The notes under the pieces are model-generated. The model was not told the DNA's origin. It searched no databases and saw only the letters and a list, made by a program, of their open reading frames with translations. 64,000 bases of DNA, taken from contig URVW01000002.1 of assembly GCA_900551435.1 (NCBI GenBank), forward strand, positions 1 through 64,000, in the 5' to 3' direction. Origin of the DNA: an uncultured Faecalibacterium sp. (GTDB lineage Bacteria; Bacillota; Clostridia; Oscillospirales; Ruminococcaceae). Shown piece by piece: positions 51,208 to 59,638 of the stretch; the first letter of the stretch is position 1, and the number at the start of each line of letters is the position of its first letter. A program made the position numbers and the translations under genes.

Positions 51208-52756
51208 TGATATCGACCCCCTCTCCGACCCGGATGACGATGGTATCGCCGACGACGGCCACCGAACCGGTCTGGGGCCAGAGCGGCATCTGCTGGACCT
51301 CGGGCAGCTGAAGAAGCTGTTCTTTTTCGTCGTGGGAGACAAATTCGAGGTCCAGCGCGCAGTAATCGTTCAGGGTGGTGGTCAGGACGCTTTGGTTTAC
51401 CGTGGGGTCGTCGGGGCGGAGAAGAAGCCCCTCGGTGAAGCCGGTCATGTTCAGGCCGAGGTCCGCAGAATACAGCTCAGAACCCGGCAGCGTGCCGAGA
51501 ACGGCCAGCTTGGTGCAGCTTTCGGCGTCGTCCAGCTGCTCGATGCGGTCCGCCATCCGGATGGCGATGCTGTAGGAACGCTCGTAGGACAGCTGGGCCA
51601 GATGATAGCAGACATTGGCGAGGACGATGCAGTTGAACACGACCGCACCGCCCACCAGCAGGATGGACCAGTTTTTGAGGGCCGAAAAGCGCGGGCGCTC
51701 GTTCAGGTGCTCGTAGAACAGGACGAACGCCAGATAAAACACACAGTAGCCCATGGTCATCAGGTTGTGATAGTCCACAAAGGGGTCCAGAAAATACAGG
51801 GCCGATGCGCCGAACGGCAGCGCCGCCAGATATACCAGCACGAGGACAAGGCGGGCGGGTTCGCGGTGAAGATGCTGCTGGACCAAGGCGGAGAGCACGA
51901 ACACCGCCAGCAGGGCCAGCAGGAGAAGATTCAGCAGGAACCATGCGCCGATGCCCTGCCGATAATCGAGGAAGAACTTGATGAACCGGACCGTGCACTG
52001 GTAGACCGAGGTGGAAAGCTGGAAGGAAGAACCGACCGAATCGATGCTCTGATAGTCGGAGAGCTGGGTCCCGGCGGACCAGAGCAGGAGTTTCAGGACC
52101 ACGAGATAGACAGCTCCCGCCAGCACGCCGCCCGCCAGAAAGCGTCCGGCAGAGCGGAGAGAATGGAAGACAGAGCGGGTCCCGAACAGAAGGTCATCCA
52201 GCAGAAACAGCAAAAGCAGGGTGATGGTCAGGGTGATATACGCCTGATAGATGCCGACCGAGATCCACAGACAAGCGGCCCCGGCAAAGAAGGCGAATTT
52301 TCCGCTGCGGGTGAAGAACCGTGCACTCAGACAGGCCAGCAGGAGCGCAAGGCAGTAGCCGTCGGCCACATAATTATAAGAGAGGGTCGAGGTGACGGTG
52401 GGGAACACCGCCACCAGAGCGCCGGTCAGGACCAAAGGGACTTTTTCGTGGAACTGGAACAGGTCTGCGATGACGGCGGCGGCACAGGCCAGATGCAGCA
52501 GACTCAGCAGCCCATTGAGCCATGGAAGGTCATAGTAGGAGCTGAATCCACAGGCCAGCGACAGGAAATAGCGCCCGAAGTGGAGCATGTCCTGCGCGTC
52601 GTACCGGAACACGAGGGAATCCCAGTTGGGGAGCCAGTTGGTCAGCTTATAAAAATGGGCGGCAAGCCCAAACACAAGGGCAGAGAAGAATGTGATGGTC
52701 CATTCCGGCCGGATGGCACTTCGCAGCCGGGAAAGTGTTTGCTCAGGTCGCTGCAT
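51200..52756 (-). CDS. Membrane glucosyltransferase, GtrII family
   Basis: This 518-residue protein has about 10-11 hydrophobic segments and a C-terminal extracytoplasmic domain of about 110 residues. The opening YKLTNWLPNWDSLVFRYDAQDMLHFGRYFLSLA carries the acidic loop typical of the Glucos_trans_II family. That family transfers glucose from undecaprenyl-phosphate to surface polymers on the outer face. It is the first gene of a three-gene operon with a ChbG deacetylase and a GtrB-like enzyme. That matches the O-antigen or teichoic-acid glucosylation scheme, except that no GtrA flippase gene is next to it. Confidence 0.88.
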   Translation of the reverse strand: MQRPEQTLSRLRSAIRPEWTITFFSALVFGLAAHFYKLTNWLPNWDSLVFRYDAQDMLHFGRYFLSLACGFSSYYDLPWLNGLLSLLHLACAAAVIADLFQFHEKVPLVLTGALVAVFPTVTSTLSYNYVADGYCLALLLACLSARFFTRSGKFAFFAGAACLWISVGIYQAYITLTITLLLLFLLDDLLFGTRSVFHSLRSAGRFLAGGVLAGAVYLVVLKLLLWSAGTQLSDYQSIDSVGSSFQLSTSVYQCTVRFIKFFLDYRQGIGAWFLLNLLLLALLAVFVLSALVQQHLHREPARLVLVLVYLAALPFGASALYFLDPFVDYHNLMTMGYCVFYLAFVLFYEHLNERPRFSALKNWSILLVGGAVVFNCIVLANVCYHLAQLSYERSYSIAIRMADRIEQLDDAESCTKLAVLGTLPGSELYSADLGLNMTGFTEGLLLRPDDPTVNQSVLTTTLNDYCALDLEFVSHDEKEQLLQLPEVQQMPLWPQTGSVAVVGDTIVIRVGEGVDING

Positions 52757-52796
52757 AAAAACTCCTTTCGGGTCGAATCTTAGAGGATGCAGCTTA

Positions 52797-52802
52797 ATTA
52801 TA
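52797..52802 (-). promoter_or_regulatory. -10 element of the surface glycosylation operon
   Basis: A perfect TATAAT on the minus strand lies about 40 bases before the first start codon. The -35 region (TGGCGC at 17 bases) is poor. Confidence 0.5.
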
Positions 52803-52864
52803 GTCCTTCGGCGAAAGGTGCGCCAGCCCTTTTTGATGCTGTGCGCGAAAAAATTGACGGGTCG

Positions 52865-52907
52865 TTCCCCTGTCTGCGGAAAAGCAACGCGGACAGGGGA
52901 AATTTTT
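52865..52907. terminator. Hairpin at the left border of the phage module
   Basis: A perfect 10-bp stem TTCCCCTGTC / GACAGGGGAA is followed by ATTTTTA. No rightward gene ends here, so it may protect the host operon from phage transcription or be left from a lost gene. Confidence 0.6.
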
Positions 52908-53043
52908 ACGCTTTTGAATATACAGAGTGGAAAACATTAAATTAAAAATACACAGCGGCCCCGCAAAAGGATGGACTGCAAGAAAAAGAAGAAACGTGGT
53001 ATTCTTTTGTCAAGCCAAAACGAAAGGATGTGAAACGAACCGA

Positions 53044-53331
53044 ATGGCGCAGACGAAACGACCGGCATCGGCCAAAGGGCTGGAAAGTCTCCACCGCGCG
53101 ACCGACACCCTGAGCACGATGCTGGCACAGGAGGTGAAAGAACTGAACGCCCGCCAGAAAGCGGCCCGCCGCGACGGTGCAGATGCCGCCGGGACCATGA
53201 AGGGCCTGAAGGAAGCCACGGCCGTCCTGAAGGACCTCGCGTCGGTGGCCAAGGTCCTGAACGAACAGGGCGCGGACACCGAAGGCAGAGAGTGCGGCGT
53301 GGTGCTGCTGCCGCAGGTGGAGGATGTATGA
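53044..53331 (+). CDS. Phage small-terminase-like or head-module protein
   Basis: This 95-residue, highly charged helical protein (KGLESLHRATDTLSTMLAQEVKELNARQKAARRDG...) has a predicted coiled coil and a short C-terminal strand. There is no detectable HTH. Its position directly before and overlapping (ATGA) the terminase large-subunit gene suggests the small terminase subunit that recognises phage DNA. Sequence alone does not prove it. The start ATG 53044 is 12 bases after AAAGGA; upstream the frame continues without a ribosome site. Confidence 0.6.
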   Translation: MAQTKRPASAKGLESLHRATDTLSTMLAQEVKELNARQKAARRDGADAAGTMKGLKEATAVLKDLASVAKVLNEQGADTEGRECGVVLLPQVEDV

Positions 53332-54773
53332 AAGCAGAACAGAATGTGCCGGTGGTCTGGCGGCCCCAGCCAAGGCAGAGGGAGTTCATGCGGAGGCCGG
53401 AACCGGAAGCCCTCTACGGCGGTGCGGCGGGCGGCGGAAAAAGCGATGCGCTGGTCATCGAGGCCCTGCGGCAGGTGGATATCCCGCATTACCGGGCGCT
53501 CATCCTGCGCAAGACCTATCCGCAGCTGAGCGACCTTGTGGACAAAAGCATGGTCTACTACCGCAGAGCCTTTCCGGAAGCGCAGTACAACGCGACGAGT
53601 CATGTGTGGGTGTTCCCCAGCGGGGCGAAGATCTACTTCGGCTCGATGCAGTACACCAAAGACCGCACGAATTATCAGGGCAAAGCCTTTGATTTTATCG
53701 GGTTCGACGAGCTGACCCACTTCGAGTGGGAAGAGTACAGCTACATGATGAGCCGCAACCGCCCCACCGGACCGGGCACGCGGGTGTATCTGCGGGCCAC
53801 GACCAATCCCGGCGGCGTCGGACATGGCTGGGTCAAGGCACGGTTCATCACGCCCGCCCCGCCCGGGACCCCCATCGTGGAGGAATATCCGGTCCGGATG
53901 CCGGATGGGACCGAGAAAATCTTGAAGCGGGCGCGGGTGTTCATCCCGTCCAGCGTGTTCGACAACCCGGCCCTGCTGGAAAATGACCCGGATTACCTCG
54001 CAAGCTTGGCGTCGATGCCGGAAGCGGAAAAACAGGCCCTGCTCTATGGCAGCTGGGACAGCTTTTCCGGTCAGGTGTTCACCGAGTGGCGGAACGACCC
54101 GGACCATTATCTGGACCAGCGCTGGACCCATGTGATCGCGCCGTTTCCCATCCCGAAGCACTGGAAAATTTACCGGGGATTCGATTTCGGCTTTTCCAAG
54201 CCGTTTTCGGTGGGATGGTATGCGGCTGACGAAGAAGGGCGGCTGTACCGGATCAAGGAACTGTATGGCTGCACCGGACGCCCCAACGAGGGACTGCGCA
54301 TCGACCCGGTGGAACAGGCGCGGCGCATCCGGGAAGCCGAACAGAACGACCCTGTCCTGCGGGGCCGGGTCATTCAGGGCATCGCAGACCCCGCCATCTT
54401 TGACGAGAGCCGGGGCGAGAGCATCGCAGCCATGATGGAGCGAAGCCCGAACTTCCTGCACTGGATGCCCGGGGACCACACCCGGCTGGCCGGAAAGATG
54501 CAGTTTCACTACCGGCTGGCATTCGACGCAGAGGGCAGGCCGATGTTTCAGGTGTTCAACACCTGCAAGCATTTTCTGCGGACCATCCCGAATCTGGTCT
54601 ACGATGAGAGCAACGTGGAGGACATCGATACCCGGCAGGAGGATCATATCTACGACGAGTGCCGGTATGTCCTGATGGAACATCCCATCTCGCCGCCCCG
54701 CCGCACGGCCCGTCCGCCGATGGGCGACGACCCGCTGGAACTGCACCGACAGGCAAAATTTTACCGAATTTGA
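53328..54773 (+). CDS. terL: Phage terminase large subunit
   Basis: TerL is the ATP-driven motor and nuclease that packages phage DNA. The 481-residue protein has the adenine-binding opening (PQPRQREFMRRP), Walker A GGAAGGGKSDAL (about residues 31-42) and Walker B with catalytic Glu in FIGFDELTHFE. A C-terminal RNase H-like nuclease follows, with acidic residues in GFDFGFSKP, IADPAIFDES and the final acidic cluster before HIYDECRY. It begins inside the stop codon of the previous gene. Length and order are standard for Terminase_6 proteins of head-first podo- or siphovirus modules. Confidence 0.93.
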   Translation: MKAEQNVPVVWRPQPRQREFMRRPEPEALYGGAAGGGKSDALVIEALRQVDIPHYRALILRKTYPQLSDLVDKSMVYYRRAFPEAQYNATSHVWVFPSGAKIYFGSMQYTKDRTNYQGKAFDFIGFDELTHFEWEEYSYMMSRNRPTGPGTRVYLRATTNPGGVGHGWVKARFITPAPPGTPIVEEYPVRMPDGTEKILKRARVFIPSSVFDNPALLENDPDYLASLASMPEAEKQALLYGSWDSFSGQVFTEWRNDPDHYLDQRWTHVIAPFPIPKHWKIYRGFDFGFSKPFSVGWYAADEEGRLYRIKELYGCTGRPNEGLRIDPVEQARRIREAEQNDPVLRGRVIQGIADPAIFDESRGESIAAMMERSPNFLHWMPGDHTRLAGKMQFHYRLAFDAEGRPMFQVFNTCKHFLRTIPNLVYDESNVEDIDTRQEDHIYDECRYVLMEHPISPPRRTARPPMGDDPLELHRQAKFYRI

Positions 54774-54832
54774 CCTTAGCACAAAGCCTGACAGGGCGGA
54801 ACAAATATGTCCTGTGAAAACGGGAAGGAGGA

Positions 54833-56611
54833 ATGAAATTGGACTTTTACGAAGAACGGCTGCCCATCGGGCCGGAAGAGATCGCGGAAGCGGCGGCGAC
54901 CCTGCAGAAATACAAGACGGGCAAGGCCGCACTGGACAAACGGCTGGTGGACAACGAACTGTGGTTCCGGATGGGACACTGGAAAAATTACCAGAACCCG
55001 ATGATGGAGGGCAAGCCGCAGCCGTCCAGCGGATGGCTGTTCAACTCCATCGCCAACAAGCACGCGGATGCTATGGACAACTATCCCTCGCCCAACGTCC
55101 TGCCCCGCGCGGCGGACGATGAACAGACCGCAAAGGCGCTGTCGAGCATCCTGCCGGTGGTGCTGGAACAGGCCGATTATGAGCAGGTCTACAGCGACAC
55201 TTGGTGGCGGAAGCTCAAGCACGGGACCGGCGTCAAGGGCGTGTTCTGGGACCCGGAACAGCGCGGCGGCGTGGGCGAGATCGCCATCCGCCCGATGAAC
55301 CTGCTGATGCTCTATTGGGAGCCGGGCGTGGATGACATTCAGGCCTCGCCGAACTTCTTCTCTCTGAGCATGGAGAACACCAAACAGCTGGAACAGCGCT
55401 GGCCCCAGCTCAAGGGACACAGCGCCAGCGTGCTGGATGTGCCGCGCTTTCTCCACGACGGCGGGCTGGACACCAGCGAAAAGAGCGTGGTGGTGGACTG
55501 GTACTATAAAAAGCCGGACGAGAACGGCAGGATCTTGCTCCACTACTGCAAATTCTGCAACGGCGTTGTGCTCTATGCCAGCGAGAACGACCCGGCGCTG
55601 GCCGGACGCGGATTCTACGATCACGGCAAGTATCCGTTCGTGTTCGACCCGCTGTTCATGGAAGAGGACAGCCCTGCGGGATTTGGCTACATCGACGTGA
55701 TGAAGGAGTGTCAGACGGCCATCGACAAGATGAACCACGCCATGGACGAAAATGTGCTGCTGTCGTCAAAACAGCGGTATGTTCTGAGCGACACGGCGGG
55801 CGTCAACGAGGACGAGCTGGCGGATGTCTCCCGGGATATCATCCATGTGGTGGGGCGGCTGAACGACGACAGCTTCCGGCCTTTGCAGACCACCGGACTG
55901 CAGGGCAACAGCCTGAGCTACCGCAACAGCCGGATCGAGGAGCTGAAGGAGATTTCCGGCAACCGCGACATGACGCAGGGCGGCACGGCGGGCGGTGTGA
56001 CAGCCGCTTCGGCCATTGCGGCCCTGCAGGAGGCTGGTTCGAAGCTGAGCCGCGACATGCTCAAGAGCGCCTACCGGGCCTTTGCGAAGGAGTGCTATCT
56101 CATCATCGACCTGATGCGCCAGTTCTACGACGAAGAACGGGTGTTCCGTATCCTCGGCTCCACGGGTGAGAGCGAGTTCGTGCCCTTTTCTGGTATGGCG
56201 CTTCGTCCGCAGCCGCGCGGCGTCGTGGGCGGCGTGGAGCTGGGAAGTCGGGAGCCGGTGTTCGACATCGTGGTGAGCGCGGAGAAGAAATCGACCTTCA
56301 GCCGCCTGTCCCAGAACGAGACCGCCAAGGAGTGCTATCAGCTGGGCTTCTTTGCGCCCGCCAATGCGGACGCGGCGCTGGCGGCGTTGGATATGATGGA
56401 CTTTGAGGGCATCGAAAAGGTGCGCCAGCGGGTCCGTCAGAACGGAACGATGGCTCAGCAGCTGGCCGCGATGCAGCAGCAGGTGGCGGCGCTGACCGGG
56501 ATGCTGCAGAATCAGAACGGTGTGGACCCGAATCGGCCGCTGAGCGGTCCGGCGCAGAATCTGGCGACACAGGCAGCGGCACGGGCCATGAAACTTGGAA
56601 AGGAGCGTTAA
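54833..56611 (+). CDS. Phage portal protein
   Basis: The 592-residue protein follows terL, as portals do, and forms the dodecameric DNA-entry vertex. The N-terminal part (YKTGKAALDKRLVDNELWFRMGHW...NSIANKHADAMDNYP) and the central wing and stem region (EGSGFGYIDVMKECQTAIDKM-like) fit P22-type or phi29-unrelated clostridial portals. Toward the C-terminus there is a Gln-rich coiled coil (QLAAMQQQVAALTGML) that may form the barrel. AAGGAGG lies before the ATG. It touches the next gene directly (TAAATG). Family confidence comes mainly from position and length. Confidence 0.85.
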   Translation: MKLDFYEERLPIGPEEIAEAAATLQKYKTGKAALDKRLVDNELWFRMGHWKNYQNPMMEGKPQPSSGWLFNSIANKHADAMDNYPSPNVLPRAADDEQTAKALSSILPVVLEQADYEQVYSDTWWRKLKHGTGVKGVFWDPEQRGGVGEIAIRPMNLLMLYWEPGVDDIQASPNFFSLSMENTKQLEQRWPQLKGHSASVLDVPRFLHDGGLDTSEKSVVVDWYYKKPDENGRILLHYCKFCNGVVLYASENDPALAGRGFYDHGKYPFVFDPLFMEEDSPAGFGYIDVMKECQTAIDKMNHAMDENVLLSSKQRYVLSDTAGVNEDELADVSRDIIHVVGRLNDDSFRPLQTTGLQGNSLSYRNSRIEELKEISGNRDMTQGGTAGGVTAASAIAALQEAGSKLSRDMLKSAYRAFAKECYLIIDLMRQFYDEERVFRILGSTGESEFVPFSGMALRPQPRGVVGGVELGSREPVFDIVVSAEKKSTFSRLSQNETAKECYQLGFFAPANADAALAALDMMDFEGIEKVRQRVRQNGTMAQQLAAMQQQVAALTGMLQNQNGVDPNRPLSGPAQNLATQAAARAMKLGKER

Positions 56612-57562
56612 ATGATCAAGGTAACTTATACGGAACTGGACGGCCCGGAAGGACTGTCCCTGCGGCTGGAAGCGGCCGGCCATGCGGGGTATGCGCCCGC
56701 CGGACAGGACATCGTGTGCGCAGGGGCCAGCACCCTGATGCAGTCGCTGGTGAGCGTGCTGGCGGGTCTGGAAACGGCCAAGAGCGATGCATGGGATGAA
56801 CCGGACGGCCCCCGGCTGGCGGTGACGGCATCGGCTCCGCAGGAAGCGTGGGTGGAGGGCGCGTTCGAGCTGGCAAAAGCGGGCTTTGCCCTGCTGGCGG
56901 AACGCTATCCGGACCATCTGCGGTTTGCGGACCTGAGCCGCAGGGGAACCTCCTGCATGATGGACCTGCAGCTGTTCGCCGAGGGCGGTGACGGCGCGGC
57001 AGAAGCCCCGGCCCTGAGTGCAGAACAGACCCATCAGGCCATTGCATCCGGGACCATGAAGCCGGGAGCAGAACGTGCCCCGGAACCGGCCCAGAGTGAG
57101 CCGAAGCCGGAGGAACCCGAAGCGCCGGAAGCGGACGAGACTTCCAAGCAGGAGCCTTCGCCCCGCCCGCCGCTGCCGGAACGATTCCCGGGCAAAAACA
57201 TCGTGGACGGGCTGCACGAGCGCTGGAAGGCCGAAGAAGCGATGATCCGCCGGGTACTGCCGGACTTCTCGCTGCGGACGGAGCTGCAGGACCCCGAGAT
57301 GCGGCGGCTCATGCAGCTGCCCGGGATGCGGATGGCGGATGCCTACCGTCTGGCCCACTACCGCGATGCCATGTGCCAGACCGCCCACGCCGTGGAACAG
57401 GGGGTGGTGGAGCGCATCCAGCAGCGCTCGGCCCGCCCTTCCGAAAACGGGACCCGCCCGGGCAGCGCTGCTGTGACCGGGGCGAATGTCTCCCGCATGA
57501 CCCGTGCCCAGAGGGAAGCGCTGGAACGCAAGGCCCTGCACGGGGAGACCATCATGTTTTAA
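56612..57562 (+). CDS. Prp-type cysteine protease fused to phage scaffold protein
   Basis: Residues 1 to about 112 match ribosomal-processing cysteine protease Prp (YsxB): GHAGYA...DIVCA, with His24 and Cys36 at the family's 12-residue spacing. Then comes MMDLQLFAEGG (residues 116-126), the recognition motif that Prp cuts before the Ala in ribosomal protein L27 and in some phage head proteins. Residues 127-316 are Pro/Glu/Ala-rich and then helical, typical of a scaffold. The gene lies between portal and capsid genes, the scaffold position. The following capsid protein has the same motif at its N-terminus. I infer a self-contained maturation protease that cuts itself off the scaffold and trims the capsid. 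ATG 56957 (M116), behind AGGGG, may give free scaffold. Confidence 0.88.
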   Translation: MIKVTYTELDGPEGLSLRLEAAGHAGYAPAGQDIVCAGASTLMQSLVSVLAGLETAKSDAWDEPDGPRLAVTASAPQEAWVEGAFELAKAGFALLAERYPDHLRFADLSRRGTSCMMDLQLFAEGGDGAAEAPALSAEQTHQAIASGTMKPGAERAPEPAQSEPKPEEPEAPEADETSKQEPSPRPPLPERFPGKNIVDGLHERWKAEEAMIRRVLPDFSLRTELQDPEMRRLMQLPGMRMADAYRLAHYRDAMCQTAHAVEQGVVERIQQRSARPSENGTRPGSAAVTGANVSRMTRAQREALERKALHGETIMF

Positions 57563-57617
57563 GCCTTTTCGGACCCGAAAAGGAAAATTATCTTCAAAAA
57601 AGAAAGGAAACGACCAC

Positions 57618-58640
57618 ATGAAACACAGTGAAAAGAAGTTCGACCTGCAGCTGTTCGCCGACCCTTCCGCCGCGCTGAACAACACCTCCGGCACGATGAC
57701 CGCCGAGATGAAGACCTTCTATGAGAAGCGTCTCATCGATCAGGCAGAGCCGCGCTTGGTCCACGACCAGTTTGCGGATTACTACCCCGTTCCCCAGAAC
57801 GGCGGCAAGACCATCGAGTTCCGCAAGTACGACAGTCTGCCCAAGGCGACCACCCCGCTGACGGAAGGCGTGACCCCGAACGGTCAGGCGCTGAACGTCT
57901 CCACCATCACCGCCGAGGTGAAGCAGTACGGCGGCTGGACCCCCATCACTGACACCCTGCAGCTGACTGCCATCGATAACAACATCGTTCAGGCGACCAA
58001 GATCCTTGCGTCTCAGGCGGGCCGCACCATCGACAGCGTGACCCGCGATATCCTTGCGGGCGGCACGAACGTCATCTATGCGCCGAAGGTGGGCACGGAC
58101 GGTGCAGAGACGGCGGTGACCAGCCGCGCAACGCTGGACACGACCTGTCAGCTGACCTCGAAGCTCATCATGAAGGCGGCCACCCAGCTGAAGGCGATGA
58201 ACGCGGATCCCATCGATGGCGGCTACATCGCCATCATCCACCCGTATGCGTCCTATGACCTGCGGAATGACCCGGCATGGATCGACGTGCACAAGTATGC
58301 CCAGCCGGACGAGATCTACAACGGCGAGATCGGCAAACTGCACGGCGTGCGCTTCGTGGAGACGAGCGAAGCGAAGATCTGGAAGGGCACGGGCTGCCCC
58401 AGCGGTCTGGCCGTGTTCGGTACGCTGATCTTGGGCGCTCATGCCTACGGTGTGACCGAACTGGAAGGCGGCGGTCTGGAACACATCGTCAAGCAGCTGG
58501 GCTATGGCGACGACCCGCTGAACCAGCGTGCTTCCGTGGGCTGGAAGGCCACCCAGACCGCAGAACGTCTGGTGGAGCAGTACATGGTGCGCATTGAGAG
58601 CTGCTCGAAGGAATACAGCGCCATTGCGGCGGCGAACTAA
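57618..58640 (+). CDS. Major capsid protein, N4-gp56 family
   Basis: A 340-residue HK97-like capsid protein of the N4-gp56 group: DQFADYYPVPQNGGKTIEFRKY, EVKQYGGWTPITDTL, and DPLNQRASVGWK near the end. The N-terminus MKHSEKKFDLQLFADPSAA carries the Prp cleavage motif DLQLF-A, so the mature protein probably begins at Ala15. A hairpin (CCTTTTC/GAAAAGG) lies before the GAAAGGAAA ribosome site and may support high expression. Its stop codon TAA overlaps the first bases of a family 1 repeat. Confidence 0.93.
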   Translation: MKHSEKKFDLQLFADPSAALNNTSGTMTAEMKTFYEKRLIDQAEPRLVHDQFADYYPVPQNGGKTIEFRKYDSLPKATTPLTEGVTPNGQALNVSTITAEVKQYGGWTPITDTLQLTAIDNNIVQATKILASQAGRTIDSVTRDILAGGTNVIYAPKVGTDGAETAVTSRATLDTTCQLTSKLIMKAATQLKAMNADPIDGGYIAIIHPYASYDLRNDPAWIDVHKYAQPDEIYNGEIGKLHGVRFVETSEAKIWKGTGCPSGLAVFGTLILGAHAYGVTELEGGGLEHIVKQLGYGDDPLNQRASVGWKATQTAERLVEQYMVRIESCSKEYSAIAAAN

Positions 58641-58735
58641 CCTCTCAGGCGCTTTGCGCCAGCTCCCCTAGCAGGGGAGCCATTGGCAGGTCGGTTTTGG
58701 CTCTGCTGGATGAAAAAGGCGTCTCAAAACCGGAA
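58637..58735 (+). repeat. Family 1 repeat inside the phage module (after capsid gene)
   Basis: AACCTCTCAGGC, the GCTCCCC/GGGGAGC hairpin, then ATTGGCAGGTCGGTTTTGGCT...CTGCTGGATGA. The first AA and the capsid stop codon TAA share bases. It matches the copies at 5157 and 59506. Confidence 0.85.
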
Positions 58736-58773
58736 ACAGTTTGGCCCTGCAGAAAAGGGCAGAAGGAGTTTAT

Positions 58774-59040
58774 ATGGCAGTCAAGAAACAGACCGAAGAG
58801 AACCAGAACGCGGAAGCGGTGGAAAAGGAGCAGAAGGAGCTTGTGCCCATCCGGCTGTTCTCGGACGGCGGGCGGTACAAGGGCGACCTGTTCGTGAGCG
58901 TGAACGGCGTGAACTACCAGATCAAGCGCGGTGTGACCGTGAACGTGCCGCCTGAGGTGGCCGAGGTCATCCAGCACAGTCAGGAGCAGGACGACCAGAG
59001 CGCGGCCCGCATGGAAGAGATCATTCAGAGAAGCGAATAA
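58774..59040 (+). CDS. Small phage structural protein of unknown function
   Basis: The 88-residue protein has a charged N-terminus and a small beta domain (LVPIRLFSDGGRYKGDLFVSVNGVNYQIKRGVTVNVP). This pattern is common in short phage head proteins that sit after the capsid gene, such as head decoration or stabilising proteins. I recognise no family. AGAAGGAG precedes the ATG at 58774. A terminator follows, so it is co-transcribed with the capsid gene. Confidence 0.7.
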   Translation: MAVKKQTEENQNAEAVEKEQKELVPIRLFSDGGRYKGDLFVSVNGVNYQIKRGVTVNVPPEVAEVIQHSQEQDDQSAARMEEIIQRSE

Positions 59041-59049
59041 AGACCCGTT

Positions 59050-59086
59050 CCCCGGCTCGGCGGCACACGCTGTGCCGGGGATTTTT
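59050..59086 (+). terminator. Terminator within the phage module
   Basis: The 7-bp stem CCCCGGC / GCCGGGG with a 17-base loop is followed by ATTTTTAG. It separates highly needed capsid genes from the connector genes. Confidence 0.75.
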
Positions 59087-59114
59087 AGTAACCACAGAGG
59101 GGAGATAGATAAAA

Positions 59115-59507
59115 ATGACGGCAGGACAGGCCATTGAACTGGCGGATGCGATGCGGACCGACAACAGCTTTGACCCGATGCTGAAACAGCTGTGGCTGAA
59201 GCAGGTGGACGCCCAGCTGCGCAGGAGCATTCTGGACCGGGCGGACTGCGGGAATGATTTTGACGGCAAGGGAGCCGACACGGCCTTTGCGGACCTTGAG
59301 GGCTTGCAGGAGGACACCGAACTGCTGGCCCCGGCGGCATTTGAGGGGTTATACCCGCACTGGCTGTGTGCACAGATGGACCTTGCGCTGGGCGAGACGG
59401 CCCGGGCCGCGAACGAGTACCAGCAGTACAGCGACATGGTGCAGGAGTTCGGCGCATGGATGCGGCGAAATTACCCGCCCAAGACGGCGGCACAGTTTTT
59501 ATATTGA
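59115..59507 (+). CDS. Putative phage head-tail connector protein
   Basis: A 130-residue, mostly helical protein (GQAIELADAMRTDNSFDPMLKQLWLKQVDAQLRRSIL...ARAANEYQQYSDMVQEFGAWMRRN). Size, helix content and position between capsid and hub genes fit an adaptor of the gp4/gp15 type that binds the portal. The assignment rests on synteny. GGGGAGATAG precedes the ATG. Its stop codon TGA shares bases with another family 1 repeat. Confidence 0.6.
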   Translation: MTAGQAIELADAMRTDNSFDPMLKQLWLKQVDAQLRRSILDRADCGNDFDGKGADTAFADLEGLQEDTELLAPAAFEGLYPHWLCAQMDLALGETARAANEYQQYSDMVQEFGAWMRRNYPPKTAAQFLY

Positions 59508-59600
59508 ACCTCTCAGTCACCTTCGGTGACAGCTCCCCTAAATAGGGGAGCCATTGGCAAGTCGGTTCTGGCTGTGCTGGACGAAGAAAGCTTATGATGT
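59506..59600 (+). repeat. Family 1 repeat inside the phage module (after connector gene)
   Basis: GAACCTCTCAGTCAC, CTTCGG hairpin, GCTCCCCT/AGGGGAGC, then ATTGGCAAGTCGGTTCTGGCT. The preceding gene's TGA stop overlaps its first bases. Confidence 0.85.
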
Positions 59601-59638
59601 CGGGAGCGGGATGGCTCCGCGACAGAGGGAAAAGAAAG

